Below, in pieces: positions 42,074 through 50,319 of a stretch of DNA of 64,000 nucleotides. A program made the translations under genes and the position numbers. This DNA comes from NAT127 sp034717695 (lineage in GTDB: Bacteria; Pseudomonadota; Gammaproteobacteria; Pseudomonadales; Porticoccaceae), in contig JAYELS010000048.1 in NCBI GenBank assembly GCA_034717695.1, forward strand, positions 62,001-126,000. The letters run 5' to 3'. A model generated the notes under the pieces. It saw only the letters and a list, made by a program, of their open reading frames with translations, did not search any database and was not told the DNA's origin. Numbering within the stretch: the first letter of the stretch is position 1; every line of letters begins with the position of its first letter.

Positions 42074-43204
42074 ATGGATGCCAGCCTGACCCTCCCCGCG
42101 CCGCGCCTGGTCGCCTCCGACAGTGCCCTGGCGGAGTGTTGTGCCGCCTGCGCGCGGGTGCCCCGCATCGCCTTCGATACCGAGTTCATCCGCACCGATA
42201 CCTTCCACCCCAAACTGGGGCTGATCCAGCTGTGCGACGGCGACACCGTGTGGCTGGTGGACCCCCTCGCCATCGGCGATTTCGCGCCCCTGGTGGATCT
42301 GCTGCGCAATCCGCGGGTGATCAAGGTATTTCACTCCTGCTCGGAGGACCTGGAAGTGCTGCAGGGCGCCTTCGGCACCCTGCCGAGCCCCCTGTTCGAT
42401 ACCCAGGTGGCCGCCGCCTTCGGCGGGCTCGGCTTTTCCCGGGGCTATGCCCGGCTGGTGGAGGCGGTGCTCGGCATTGCCCTCGACAAGCACGAGACCC
42501 GCTCCGACTGGCTGCAGCGGCCCCTCACCGAGGCCCAGTGCCGCTATGCCGCCGAGGATGTCCACTACCTGATCCAGGTGTACGACCACCTGCTCGCCAC
42601 CCTCGACGCCGAGCGCCTCGGCTGGATCGCCGAGGACATGGAGGAGCTGCTCGCCGGGGCGGGGGAGAACGCCGACCTGGCCCGCTACTACCTGCGCATC
42701 AAGGGCGCCTGGAAGCTCCCCGTCGCCGACCAGTATGTGCTCGCCCGCCTCGCCGAGTGGCGGGAGCGTCTGGCCCGGGAGCTGGACAAGCCCCGGGGCC
42801 ACATCGTCCCCGATGGGGTGCTGGTGGAGGCGGTGCGCCTCTGGCCCCTGTCCCGCAACCAGCTGTTTCGCGTCGAGGGGTTCCATCCCCGCTCGGCGCG
42901 CCAGTTCGGCGATCAGTTGCTGGGCCTGGTGGAAGCCCTCGCCGGCGAGCCGGTGCCGGCGGATTTCCTCGCCATTGCCCCGCCCCTTGAGCGGGAGGCC
43001 CGGCAGCTCCTCGCCGGCCTGCGCGGGGTGATCGACAAGCGCGCCGAAGCCCTCGGCCTGGCCCCGGAACTGCTCGCCCGCAAGCGCGACCTGGAGGCCC
43101 TGGTGCGCTCGGTGATGGAAGGCCACCCACAACTGCCCCCCGCCCTGTCGCGGGGCTGGCGCCACGCCGCGATCGGCCAGGAGTTGCTCGCCCATGTCAG
43201 CTGA
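42074..43204 (+). CDS. rnd: Ribonuclease D
   Basis: 3'-5' exoribonuclease of the DEDD family acting on tRNA 3' ends. The exonuclease domain (about 20-190) shows Exo I FDTEFIRTDTFHPKLGLIQL, Exo II HSCSEDLEVL, and Exo III CRYAAEDVHYLIQVYDHL. One HRDC domain (about 205-285) follows with DKPRGHIVPDGVLVEAVRLWPLS. The 376-residue length is normal. The ATG at 42074 has AAGGAT upstream. It overlaps the ycgL ATG by 11 nt. Confidence 0.94.
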   Translation: MDASLTLPAPRLVASDSALAECCAACARVPRIAFDTEFIRTDTFHPKLGLIQLCDGDTVWLVDPLAIGDFAPLVDLLRNPRVIKVFHSCSEDLEVLQGAFGTLPSPLFDTQVAAAFGGLGFSRGYARLVEAVLGIALDKHETRSDWLQRPLTEAQCRYAAEDVHYLIQVYDHLLATLDAERLGWIAEDMEELLAGAGENADLARYYLRIKGAWKLPVADQYVLARLAEWRERLARELDKPRGHIVPDGVLVEAVRLWPLSRNQLFRVEGFHPRSARQFGDQLLGLVEALAGEPVPADFLAIAPPLEREARQLLAGLRGVIDKRAEALGLAPELLARKRDLEALVRSVMEGHPQLPPALSRGWRHAAIGQELLAHVS

Positions 43205-43520
43205 CAACAGCCCCGGCACCGACAGGTGCCTGTGCGAGGTCTACAAGAGCCCGCGGGAAGCGGAGATGTACCTGTTCGTCGACAAGCGCGAGGGCCTTGC
43301 CCGGGTGCCGGCGGCACTGCTGGAAAGGTTTGGCACGCCACAGCTGGTCACCACCCTGGTGCTGACCCCGGCGCGCAAGCTGGCACGGGTCCAGGCGTCC
43401 CGGGTGCTGGAAGCCCTCAAGGAGCCCGGCTACTACCTGCAGATGCCGCCCCCCAGGCACCTCCATGTCGACACCGCCATGGGGGAACTGGGCGGCAAGA
43501 ACGAGAAGCTCCCCCGGTGA
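43194..43520 (+). CDS. ycgL: YcgL-domain protein
   Basis: 108-residue protein with the YcgL family sequence: LCEVYKSPREAEMYLFVDKREGLARVP, ALLERFGTPQLVTTLVL and RVLEALKEPGYYLQMPPP. The fold is a small alpha/beta domain of unknown biochemical role. Genes of this family frequently accompany rnd and ycgN. The ATG overlaps the rnd end by 11 nt and the stop overlaps the next GTG by 4 nt, so all three are likely co-translated. Confidence 0.92.
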   Translation: MSADNSPGTDRCLCEVYKSPREAEMYLFVDKREGLARVPAALLERFGTPQLVTTLVLTPARKLARVQASRVLEALKEPGYYLQMPPPRHLHVDTAMGELGGKNEKLPR

Positions 43521-43966
43521 GCATGGCGGTGAAGCCCTTCTGGGTGCGCAAGACCCTCGCCGAGATGACCGCCGAGGAGTGGGAATCCCTGTGCGATGGC
43601 TGCGGGCGCTGTTGCCTGGCGAAGCTGGAGGACGAGGACGACGGCGAGGTCTACTTCACCTCGGTATCGTGCCGGCTGCTGGATACACAGACGTGCCGTT
43701 GCACCGACTACGCCAACCGCCTCGCCCAGGTGCCGGACTGCGTCGCCCTCGGCCCCGATACCGTGGCGGCCATCCACTGGCTGCCGGGCACCTGCGCCTA
43801 CCGCCTGGTGGCGGAGGGCAGGCCCCTCTATCCCTGGCACCCCCTGCTATCCGGCTCCCCGGAGTCGGTGCACCGGGCGGGTATCTCGGTGCGGGGCAGG
43901 GTAATATCGGAAGCCTACGTCCCCGAGGCCGACCTCGAGGACCACATCATTCACTGGGTGGACTGA
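43517..43966 (+). CDS. ycgN: YcgN family cysteine-cluster protein
   Basis: 149-residue UPF0260/YcgN protein. Conserved Cys cluster LCDGCGRCCLAKLED, then DTQTCRCTDYANR, and VPDCVALGPD with LPGTCAYRLVAEG, CxxCxxCC-type ligands likely for iron or an Fe-S cluster. GTG at 43517 overlaps the ycgL stop (GTGA); an ATG two codons on (43523) is the alternative. Same transcript as rnd-ycgL. Function unknown. Confidence 0.92.
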   Translation: MSMAVKPFWVRKTLAEMTAEEWESLCDGCGRCCLAKLEDEDDGEVYFTSVSCRLLDTQTCRCTDYANRLAQVPDCVALGPDTVAAIHWLPGTCAYRLVAEGRPLYPWHPLLSGSPESVHRAGISVRGRVISEAYVPEADLEDHIIHWVD

Positions 43967-43969
43967 CGC

Positions 43970-44326
43970 ATGTACACGTACGAGAACTATATCTGGGGAC
44001 TGGTGGCCTACGGCCTCGGCTGTCTGCTGGTACTGCCCCTGACCTGGAAGCTGACTCGCCTGGCGATTCCCTGGTCGCCGCCGCGGATGATCCTGCGCCT
44101 GCTGCTGGCGGCGTTCTTCCTCACCCCCATCAAGGCCTACCAGGACATGGATTATCTCGCCCCCGCCTGGGTGGTGGCTGCCTTCGAGATGGTCCGCCCA
44201 ACCACCGTGGAGGGGCCGTTCCGCGCCATCATGCCGATGCTGGCGGTATTCCTGGCGTTGGTGGGGTTATACGGCCTGGGTATGCTGGCGCGCTATGTGG
44301 TGGCTCGGAGGTTGGTGGGGGCCTGA
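43970..44326 (+). CDS. Small membrane protein of unknown function
   Basis: 118-residue integral membrane protein with three hydrophobic segments: YIWGLVAYGLGCLLVLPLTW (7-26), MILRLLLAAFFLTPI (40-54) and IMPMLAVFLALVGLYGLGML (87-106). A conserved-looking AYQDMDYLAPAWVVAAFE loop separates the second and third. It starts 3 nt after the YcgN stop, so it belongs to the rnd-ycgL-ycgN unit, which ends at the terminator at 44354. No function is known to me. Confidence 0.75.
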   Translation: MYTYENYIWGLVAYGLGCLLVLPLTWKLTRLAIPWSPPRMILRLLLAAFFLTPIKAYQDMDYLAPAWVVAAFEMVRPTTVEGPFRAIMPMLAVFLALVGLYGLGMLARYVVARRLVGA

Positions 44327-44353
44327 CGCCGTTACCGCCATCCCTCCGAGGAA

Positions 44354-44377
44354 AGGCCGCCTCCGGGCGGCCTTTTT
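44354..44377 (+). terminator. Intrinsic terminator after the rnd-ycgL-ycgN operon
   Basis: AGGCCGCC (44354-44361) pairs with GGCGGCCT (44366-44373), TCCG loop, followed by a T run. Confidence 0.93.
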
Positions 44378-44410
44378 GCATCCCGGCGGCGCGCTCCCGG
44401 GGCTTGGCGG

Positions 44411-44450
44411 TGCGCAATATATTTGCAGATATGTAAAATTACTTGTAGTC
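44411..44450. promoter_or_regulatory. AT-rich island with small palindromes upstream of the carboxylesterase
   Basis: In the 208-bp gap before the esterase, a conspicuously AT-rich stretch carries GCAA-TATAT-TTGC (44414-44426) and GTAA-AA-TTAC (44433-44442), with TTGCAG as a possible -35. No clear -10 is assignable. Likely the promoter/operator of the esterase gene. Confidence 0.35.
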
Positions 44451-44534
44451 TTGGCCAGGCCTGCAAGCAGTTGCGGAGCCGGCCCTCGAACGTGCTTCAC
44501 CCACCCCATTCCAATAACGATGCGGAGTACCCCC

Positions 44535-46262
44535 ATGACCACCCAGCCCGAGACCCCTGAGGTCACCGACCCCACCCGCCGCACTTTGCTCAAGGGCATT
44601 GGCGCCACTGCCCTGGCTGCCTCCGCCGGTGTCGGCCCCCTTGCTTCCGCGGTCCATGCCGCCGGCGGTTACGCCGTGGTGGCGGATACCACCCACGGCA
44701 AGGTGGGCGGCATCAGCCGCGATGGGGTGCATATCTTCAAGGGAATTCCCTACGGCGCCCCCACCGGCGGCGCCAACCGCTTCAAGCCGCCGCAACCCCC
44801 CGCCCCCTGGCAGGGCGTTCGCGATGCCACCCGGTTCGGCCCCACCGCCCCCCAGATCGGCCACGCCGAGGCGGGGGGTGGCAAGCCCGGGGATGAGGCC
44901 GCCGCCGGCCGCATGGCGGAGTTCGCCAAATTCATCCACGGCCTTGCCGGCGACGAGCCCGCCCAGGGGGAGGATTGCCTGGTGCTCAATGTCTGGACGG
45001 CGGGACTCGACACCCGCAAGTCCCGGGCGGTGATGGTGTGGCTCCACGGCGGCGCCTTCGAGACCGGCTCCGGCTCCTGGCCCCTGTACGAGGGCACGCC
45101 CCTGGCCCAGCGGGACGACGTGGTGTTCGTCACCGTCAACCACCGGCTCGGGGTGCTGGGTTTCCTGCATCTGGAGGAGATCGCCGGGGAGGAGTACGCC
45201 GGCTCCGGCAATGCCGGGATGCTCGACATCGTCGCGGCCCTGGAGTGGATTCGCGACAACATCGCCAATTTTGGCGGCGACCCTTCCAAGGTGATGGTGT
45301 TCGGCGGCTCCGGCGGCGCCTCCAAGACCGCGTGCCTGCTGGGCATGCCCGCCGCCGAGGGGCTGTTCCACCGGGGCGCCCTGATGAGCGGCCCCTACAC
45401 CCGCGCCCGGGAGGCGGATTACGCCACCCAGCTCAGCCGCCAGCTGCTGGAGCGGTTGAAGCTGACCCCGGCGGAGGTGCACAGGCTCCACGACATTCCC
45501 TACGAAACCCTGCTGGCGGAGGCCAAGCACCTGGCCATACCCATCTCCGACGGCCTCGCCGGCGCCGCCAGCCCCGATGCCTTCATGCCCATGCAGCCGG
45601 TGGTGGACGGCAAGACTCTGCCCGCCCACCCGGTTTATCCCGTTGGCTCTCCCCACGGCAGGAATGTGGCCATGATGGTGGGTTCCACCCAGGACGACAT
45701 GAAGATGATGATGTTGTCCATGCCCTGGTTCGGCAAGATGGACGATGCCGGCCTTGCCAAGATGGCCGCCGCCACCTTTGGCGAACTGGCCGAGCCCATG
45801 CTCGCCGCCTACCGCAGGACCTACCCCGACGCCAGCCCCACGGATCTCGCCTGCCAGTTCGTCACCGATCGGGTGATGTGGGCGGGCAGCATCGACTGGG
45901 CGGAGCGCAAGAATGCCGCCGGTGGCGCCCCTGTGTATGTCTACCGCTGGGACTACACCACCCCGGTGATGGGCGGGGTGCTCGGTGCCACCCACGGCGG
46001 CGATCTGCCCTTTGCCCTTGACAACTACAGCTATACGCCGATGGCGGGTGAGCGGCCGGAAAACGCCCGGATGGCGAAGATCACCAGCGAGGCCTTCGTG
46101 CGTTTTGCCCACGGCGGCGATCCCAACTTCGATGGCCTGCCGCCCTGGAAGCCCTACACCGAGGCAGAACGCAACACCCTGGTGTTCGATGTGCAGCCCC
46201 GCGCCGAGGTGGACCCCCGGGCCGAGTTGCGGGTGCTCTACGGCAAGCTGCTGAAGGGTTGA
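44535..46262 (+). CDS. Tat-exported type B carboxylesterase
   Basis: A 575-residue alpha/beta hydrolase of the carboxylesterase type B family, exported by the Tat route: TRRTLLKGIG (15-24) followed by a hydrophobic stretch and an AHA-type cleavage site around residue 42. The core shows FKGIPYGAP, EDCLVLNVWT, the oxyanion HGG in MVWLHGGAFETGSG, LGVLGFLHLEE, and the nucleophile Ser259 in GGSGGASK (family GESAG). Acid and His are expected in the latter half (THGGDLPFAL). The ATG at 44535 follows GGAG. Hydrolyses ester substrates in the periplasm; the actual ester is unknown. Confidence 0.85.
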   Translation: MTTQPETPEVTDPTRRTLLKGIGATALAASAGVGPLASAVHAAGGYAVVADTTHGKVGGISRDGVHIFKGIPYGAPTGGANRFKPPQPPAPWQGVRDATRFGPTAPQIGHAEAGGGKPGDEAAAGRMAEFAKFIHGLAGDEPAQGEDCLVLNVWTAGLDTRKSRAVMVWLHGGAFETGSGSWPLYEGTPLAQRDDVVFVTVNHRLGVLGFLHLEEIAGEEYAGSGNAGMLDIVAALEWIRDNIANFGGDPSKVMVFGGSGGASKTACLLGMPAAEGLFHRGALMSGPYTRAREADYATQLSRQLLERLKLTPAEVHRLHDIPYETLLAEAKHLAIPISDGLAGAASPDAFMPMQPVVDGKTLPAHPVYPVGSPHGRNVAMMVGSTQDDMKMMMLSMPWFGKMDDAGLAKMAAATFGELAEPMLAAYRRTYPDASPTDLACQFVTDRVMWAGSIDWAERKNAAGGAPVYVYRWDYTTPVMGGVLGATHGGDLPFALDNYSYTPMAGERPENARMAKITSEAFVRFAHGGDPNFDGLPPWKPYTEAERNTLVFDVQPRAEVDPRAELRVLYGKLLKG

Positions 46263-46352
46263 GGAGCCCGTCGGCGGTCCCTTGCCATCGCTTTTGCCCC
46301 GAGCCTGCTGGCACAATCGGCCCATCGCCTCGACCTCGACAAGGAGTAACCG

Positions 46353-47822
46353 ATGACCCAGCAGGCAACCCTACTGATCGGCGGCAACGGGCAGCGACAG
46401 CTGTCCCTCGCCCCCCGTTTCGCCAACCGCCACGGTCTCGTCGCCGGTGCCACCGGCACCGGAAAGACGGTGACGTTGCAGGTGCTGGCGGAAAATTTCT
46501 CCCGCCTCGGGGTGCCGGTGTTCATGGCGGATGTGAAGGGCGACCTCGCCGGCATCAGCCAGCCGGGCATGCCCCACCCCAAGGTGGACGAGCGCATCGC
46601 CCATATCGGCGTCGAGGGTTTTGCCTTTGCCGCCTCCCCGGTGGTGTTCTGGGACCTGCGGGGCGAGCAGGGCCACCCCATTCGCGCCACGGTATCGGAC
46701 ATGGGGCCGCTGCTGCTGGCGCGGCTGCTGGATCTCAACGACACCCAGGAAGGGGTGCTCAATCTCGCCTTCCAGGTGGCCGACGACGAGGGCCTGTTGC
46801 TTCTCGACATGGCGGACCTGCGCACCCTGCTCGGTCATATCGGCGACAACGCCGCCACCTTCAAGACCCGCTACGGCAATGTCTCCGCCGCCAGCATTGG
46901 CGCCATCCAGCGCAGCCTGCTGGTGCTCGAACGGGAGGGGGGCGATCAGTTCTTCGGCGAGCCCATGCTCGACTTTTGGGACCTGCTGCGCAGCGCCCCC
47001 GATGGCCGGGGGATGGTCAATATCCTCGCCGCCGACAAGCTGATCCACAGCCCCCGGCTGTACGCCACCTTCCTGCTGTGGCTGCTTTCGGAGCTGTTCG
47101 AAAACCTGCCGGAGGTGGGGGACCCGGACAAGCCCCGCCTGGTGTTCTTCTTCGACGAGGCCCACCTGCTGTTCAACGATGCCCCCAAGGCCCTGCTCGC
47201 CAAGATCGAGCAGGTGGTGCGACTGATCCGCTCCAAGGGGGTGGGGGTGTACTTCATCACCCAGAGCCCCCTCGATGTCCCCGAGTCGGTGCTCGGCCAG
47301 TTGGGCAACCGGGTGCAGCACGCCCTGCGGGCCTTCACCCCCCGGGATCAGAAGGCGGTGCGGGCCGCCGCCACCACCTTTCGCCAGAACCCGGCCCTCG
47401 ACACCGAGACCGCCATTACCCAGCTCGGGGTGGGGGAGGCCTTGGTGTCGGTGCTGGAGGATAAGGGACATCCGGGCATGGTGGAGCGGGTGCTGGTGTG
47501 TCCGCCCCGCTCCCGTATAGGCCCCATCAGCGCCGAGGAACGGGCCCTGATCCTCCGCCAAAGCCCCCTGGCGGGCCGCTACGACCGGCCCCTGGATCGC
47601 GACTCCGCCCACGAGGAGCTGACCCGGCGGGCGGCGCAGGCCCTGGAACAACAGGCGGCGAGGGCGGAGAACGCGCCGGCCAGGGGCCGCGCGGCCCCCC
47701 GGGGAAGGGGCCGGCAGTCCATGGGCGAGGCCTTTGCCAAGAGCGTCACCCGCACCGTCGGCAGCGCCATCGGGCGGCAGATCGTGCGGGGTATTCTGGG
47801 TTCGCTGTTCAAGGGGCGCTGA
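46353..47822 (+). CDS. HerA/DUF853-type ATPase (YjgR-like)
   Basis: A 489-residue P-loop ATPase of the HerA/DUF853 group. The Walker A motif VAGATGTGKTVTLQ (about 30-43) is followed by FMADVKGDLAGIS. The Walker B region is LVFFFDEAHLLF, and the arginine-finger-like FITQSPLDVPESVLGQLGNR follows. The C-terminus is Arg/Ala-rich and ends RQIVRGILGSLFKGR, an amphipathic tail. Relatives include E. coli YjgR, function not settled; no HerA-NurA partner is adjacent here. The ATG at 46353 follows AAGGAG. Same orientation as the flanking hydrolases but likely unrelated. Confidence 0.85.
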   Translation: MTQQATLLIGGNGQRQLSLAPRFANRHGLVAGATGTGKTVTLQVLAENFSRLGVPVFMADVKGDLAGISQPGMPHPKVDERIAHIGVEGFAFAASPVVFWDLRGEQGHPIRATVSDMGPLLLARLLDLNDTQEGVLNLAFQVADDEGLLLLDMADLRTLLGHIGDNAATFKTRYGNVSAASIGAIQRSLLVLEREGGDQFFGEPMLDFWDLLRSAPDGRGMVNILAADKLIHSPRLYATFLLWLLSELFENLPEVGDPDKPRLVFFFDEAHLLFNDAPKALLAKIEQVVRLIRSKGVGVYFITQSPLDVPESVLGQLGNRVQHALRAFTPRDQKAVRAAATTFRQNPALDTETAITQLGVGEALVSVLEDKGHPGMVERVLVCPPRSRIGPISAEERALILRQSPLAGRYDRPLDRDSAHEELTRRAAQALEQQAARAENAPARGRAAPRGRGRQSMGEAFAKSVTRTVGSAIGRQIVRGILGSLFKGR

Positions 47823-47887
47823 GGCGCTTTGTTTCTCCCTGGCGCGAACCCACCGGATTTCACCACCATAACAATCAGGAGAAGACC

Positions 47888-50116
47888 ATGAGTTCACCCC
47901 AGGATGATCAGCAAAGCCCCGCCGACCCCCAGCGCCGCACGGTGCTGAAGGGCATGGGTGTCGGCGCCGCCGTGGCGGGGGCCGGCCTGCCCGGCGTCAT
48001 GCTCGCCCAGGGCGGGGATGACTACGGCCCCGCCGGGATCAGCGCCGAGGGCTACAAAGTCACCGACGGTTATTTCGGCAAGCCCTATATCGACCAGGAC
48101 GAATTTCGCGACAAGCCCTCGCCCCACCGCTTTATCCACGGCGGGTTCGAAAACACCGACACCCGCTTTGCGTTCTATTTTCCCAAGCTGTCGTCCTATC
48201 GGGGACGGATGTTCCAGCCCCTCGAAGGGGGCCACGGCGGCAACGAGGTGACCTTCGGCGGCGGCATGCTGGGGCAGATGTTCCAGCGCATCGCCCTGAG
48301 CGAGCGGCTCGGCGGCTACATGGTGGAGTCCAACCAGGGCCATATCGGCGACAACGTCGACCCCCGGGCGGGGGACGATCCGGGCCTCTACGGCTGGAGG
48401 GCCAGCGCCGAATCGGCCCGGTTCTCCAAGTTCATCGCCGCCCAGGTCTACGGCAAGGCCCCCCACCACGCCTATATCTACGGCGGCAGCGGCGGCGGGC
48501 GGCGCTCCCCCATGTGCCTCGAGAACGCGCCGGACGTGTACGACGGCTGCATGCCCTCCACCAGCGGCGGGGAGATCGCCGAGCCCGGCAACAACAAGCG
48601 GGTGGCGACCGGCGGCCCCATCGGCTTTGGCCAGATGTTCAATGTCCAGCGCATCCTCGGCAAGGCCAGGCTGATGGCGGTGGCCGATGCCATGGCGCCG
48701 GGGGGCAGCGGCAATCCCTTCGCCGGGCTCGAGACCACCGAGGCGGAGGAACTGGCGCGGCTCTACCGGCTCGGCTTCCCCCGGGGCAACGAGAGCATGA
48801 TCCTCGAACCCATGGGCCAGATCTGGCTGTGGACCTCCATCGCCGACGACCTGCAGCGTGAGGACCCCGAGTACTTCGCCAACTTCTGGACCAAGCCTGG
48901 TTACGTGGGCCACGACCGGCCGGACGCCGTCAAGGGCGACCTGATCAACATCACCGCCACCGTCAAGCGCCTGCTGTCCGCCCGGGACCTGAACGAATCC
49001 CCGGAATTCGCCGGCCCCGAATACCAGACCATGCGCATCTTCGCCGCCATGATCGGCGGCGCCGGCCCCGCGTACGAGATGCCCTACGCGGTGGAGCTGG
49101 AGGGCGTCGGCCCCGGTTATCGCCTCGGCACCGGCCTTCGGGTGCTCACCGGCAAGGCCGCGGGCCGCCAGCTCTACGCCACCGGCATTGCCGGGGACGT
49201 GTTCGCCGGTGACGGCCACGGCGACGCCAACCTCAAGCGCTTCACCGATGTGGCGCCGGGGGATAAGGTTGAGGTGGACAACCGGGCCTTCCTCGCCTTC
49301 TGCTACTACGCCCGCCACCACGTGATCGACGAGCGCCAGTTCGACTTCCTGCTGCTCGATGGCCAGCCCATCTACCCCCAGCACCCGGTGCCGAAAATGT
49401 CGCCCCTGATGGGCAATTGCTACTCCGCCCAGTACGAGGGAAAGCTGCTGTGGATTCACCACACCCACGATTCCTCGGTGTGGCCCGCCAACGGTCTGCT
49501 CTATGCCGGGGCCGTGGCCAGGGTTCAGGGGGAGGAGGCGGCGGCCCGCAAGTTCCGCATCCGCTGGACCGAGAACGCCGAGCACGGCCCGCCCTCCATC
49601 GTGCCCCCGGAGCCGAACCGCGCCAGCAATACCCGGCTGGTGGATTTCACCGGCATCTACGAGCAATCCCTCGCCGATCTGGTGGACTGGGTCGAGAACG
49701 GCGTCGAGCCCCTGGGCAGCCGCTATGCCTACGCCGACGGCCGCATCCTCCTGCCGGATAGCGCCGATGAGCGGGGCGGTATCCAGCCGGTGGTGAAGGT
49801 CAGCGCCAATGGCGGGGCCCGCGCCGAGATCAAGGCGGGCGACACCGTCAACCTGGAAGTGGACGCCGGCGTGGCCGAGGGCGCGGGCACCATTGTCAGC
49901 ATCCAGTGGGATTTTGACGGCGCGGGCAAGTTTCCGGTCAGCCAGGAGGGGGTGGACGGCACGCAACGCACGCTCAGGTTGCAGACCACCCAGCGGTTCG
50001 ACAAGCCCGGCACCTACTTTGTGTCGGCGCTGGTCCACGCCCACCGCGAGGGCGACATGGCCGCGACCCGCCAGCGGGTTGCCAACCTGGCCCAGGCGAG
50101 GGTGGTGGTGAGCTGA
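47888..50116 (+). CDS. Tat-exported alpha/beta-hydrolase-like protein with C-terminal PKD-like domain
   Basis: A 742-residue protein. The N-terminus carries a twin-arginine signal (QRRTVLKGMGVGAAVAGAGL, 16-35). The main domain (about 50-640) is alpha/beta-hydrolase-like, with the nucleophile-elbow-like HHAYIYGGSGGGRRSPMC and SGGEIAEPGNNKRVATGG; a lipase-type His could be in WIHHTHDSSVWPANG. The last roughly 100 residues (DTVNLEVDAGVAEGAGT, IQWDFDGAGKF, FDKPGTYFVSALVHA) look like a PKD/Ig-like beta-sandwich. The family is not recognised with confidence. The ATG at 47888 follows CAGGAG; the frame is open upstream because of GC bias. Confidence 0.65.
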   Translation: MSSPQDDQQSPADPQRRTVLKGMGVGAAVAGAGLPGVMLAQGGDDYGPAGISAEGYKVTDGYFGKPYIDQDEFRDKPSPHRFIHGGFENTDTRFAFYFPKLSSYRGRMFQPLEGGHGGNEVTFGGGMLGQMFQRIALSERLGGYMVESNQGHIGDNVDPRAGDDPGLYGWRASAESARFSKFIAAQVYGKAPHHAYIYGGSGGGRRSPMCLENAPDVYDGCMPSTSGGEIAEPGNNKRVATGGPIGFGQMFNVQRILGKARLMAVADAMAPGGSGNPFAGLETTEAEELARLYRLGFPRGNESMILEPMGQIWLWTSIADDLQREDPEYFANFWTKPGYVGHDRPDAVKGDLINITATVKRLLSARDLNESPEFAGPEYQTMRIFAAMIGGAGPAYEMPYAVELEGVGPGYRLGTGLRVLTGKAAGRQLYATGIAGDVFAGDGHGDANLKRFTDVAPGDKVEVDNRAFLAFCYYARHHVIDERQFDFLLLDGQPIYPQHPVPKMSPLMGNCYSAQYEGKLLWIHHTHDSSVWPANGLLYAGAVARVQGEEAAARKFRIRWTENAEHGPPSIVPPEPNRASNTRLVDFTGIYEQSLADLVDWVENGVEPLGSRYAYADGRILLPDSADERGGIQPVVKVSANGGARAEIKAGDTVNLEVDAGVAEGAGTIVSIQWDFDGAGKFPVSQEGVDGTQRTLRLQTTQRFDKPGTYFVSALVHAHREGDMAATRQRVANLAQARVVVS

Positions 50117-50141
50117 CGGCGCTTCGCGGCCCGCAAGCACA

Positions 50142-50173
50142 GGGGCGCATCCGGCGATGCGCCCCCTTTATTT
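50142..50173 (+). terminator. Intrinsic terminator after the PKD-type hydrolase
   Basis: A 10-bp perfect stem, GGGGCGCATC (50142-50151) with GATGCGCCCC (50156-50165) and a CGGC tetraloop, followed by CTTTATTT. Confidence 0.9.
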
Positions 50174-50319
50174 GGGTCCGGGATTCCTCGCGCTGACCTG
50201 AGCCAGATGCCCTTGAGGTCCGATTGCCGACTGCCTCTCCCCCGAGAAGGCCCGGGGTGCTTTACCGCCGTCCATGGGTTGGGTAACGTGCCCCCTCAAG
50301 CCACAGGCCGGGAGGCGAC

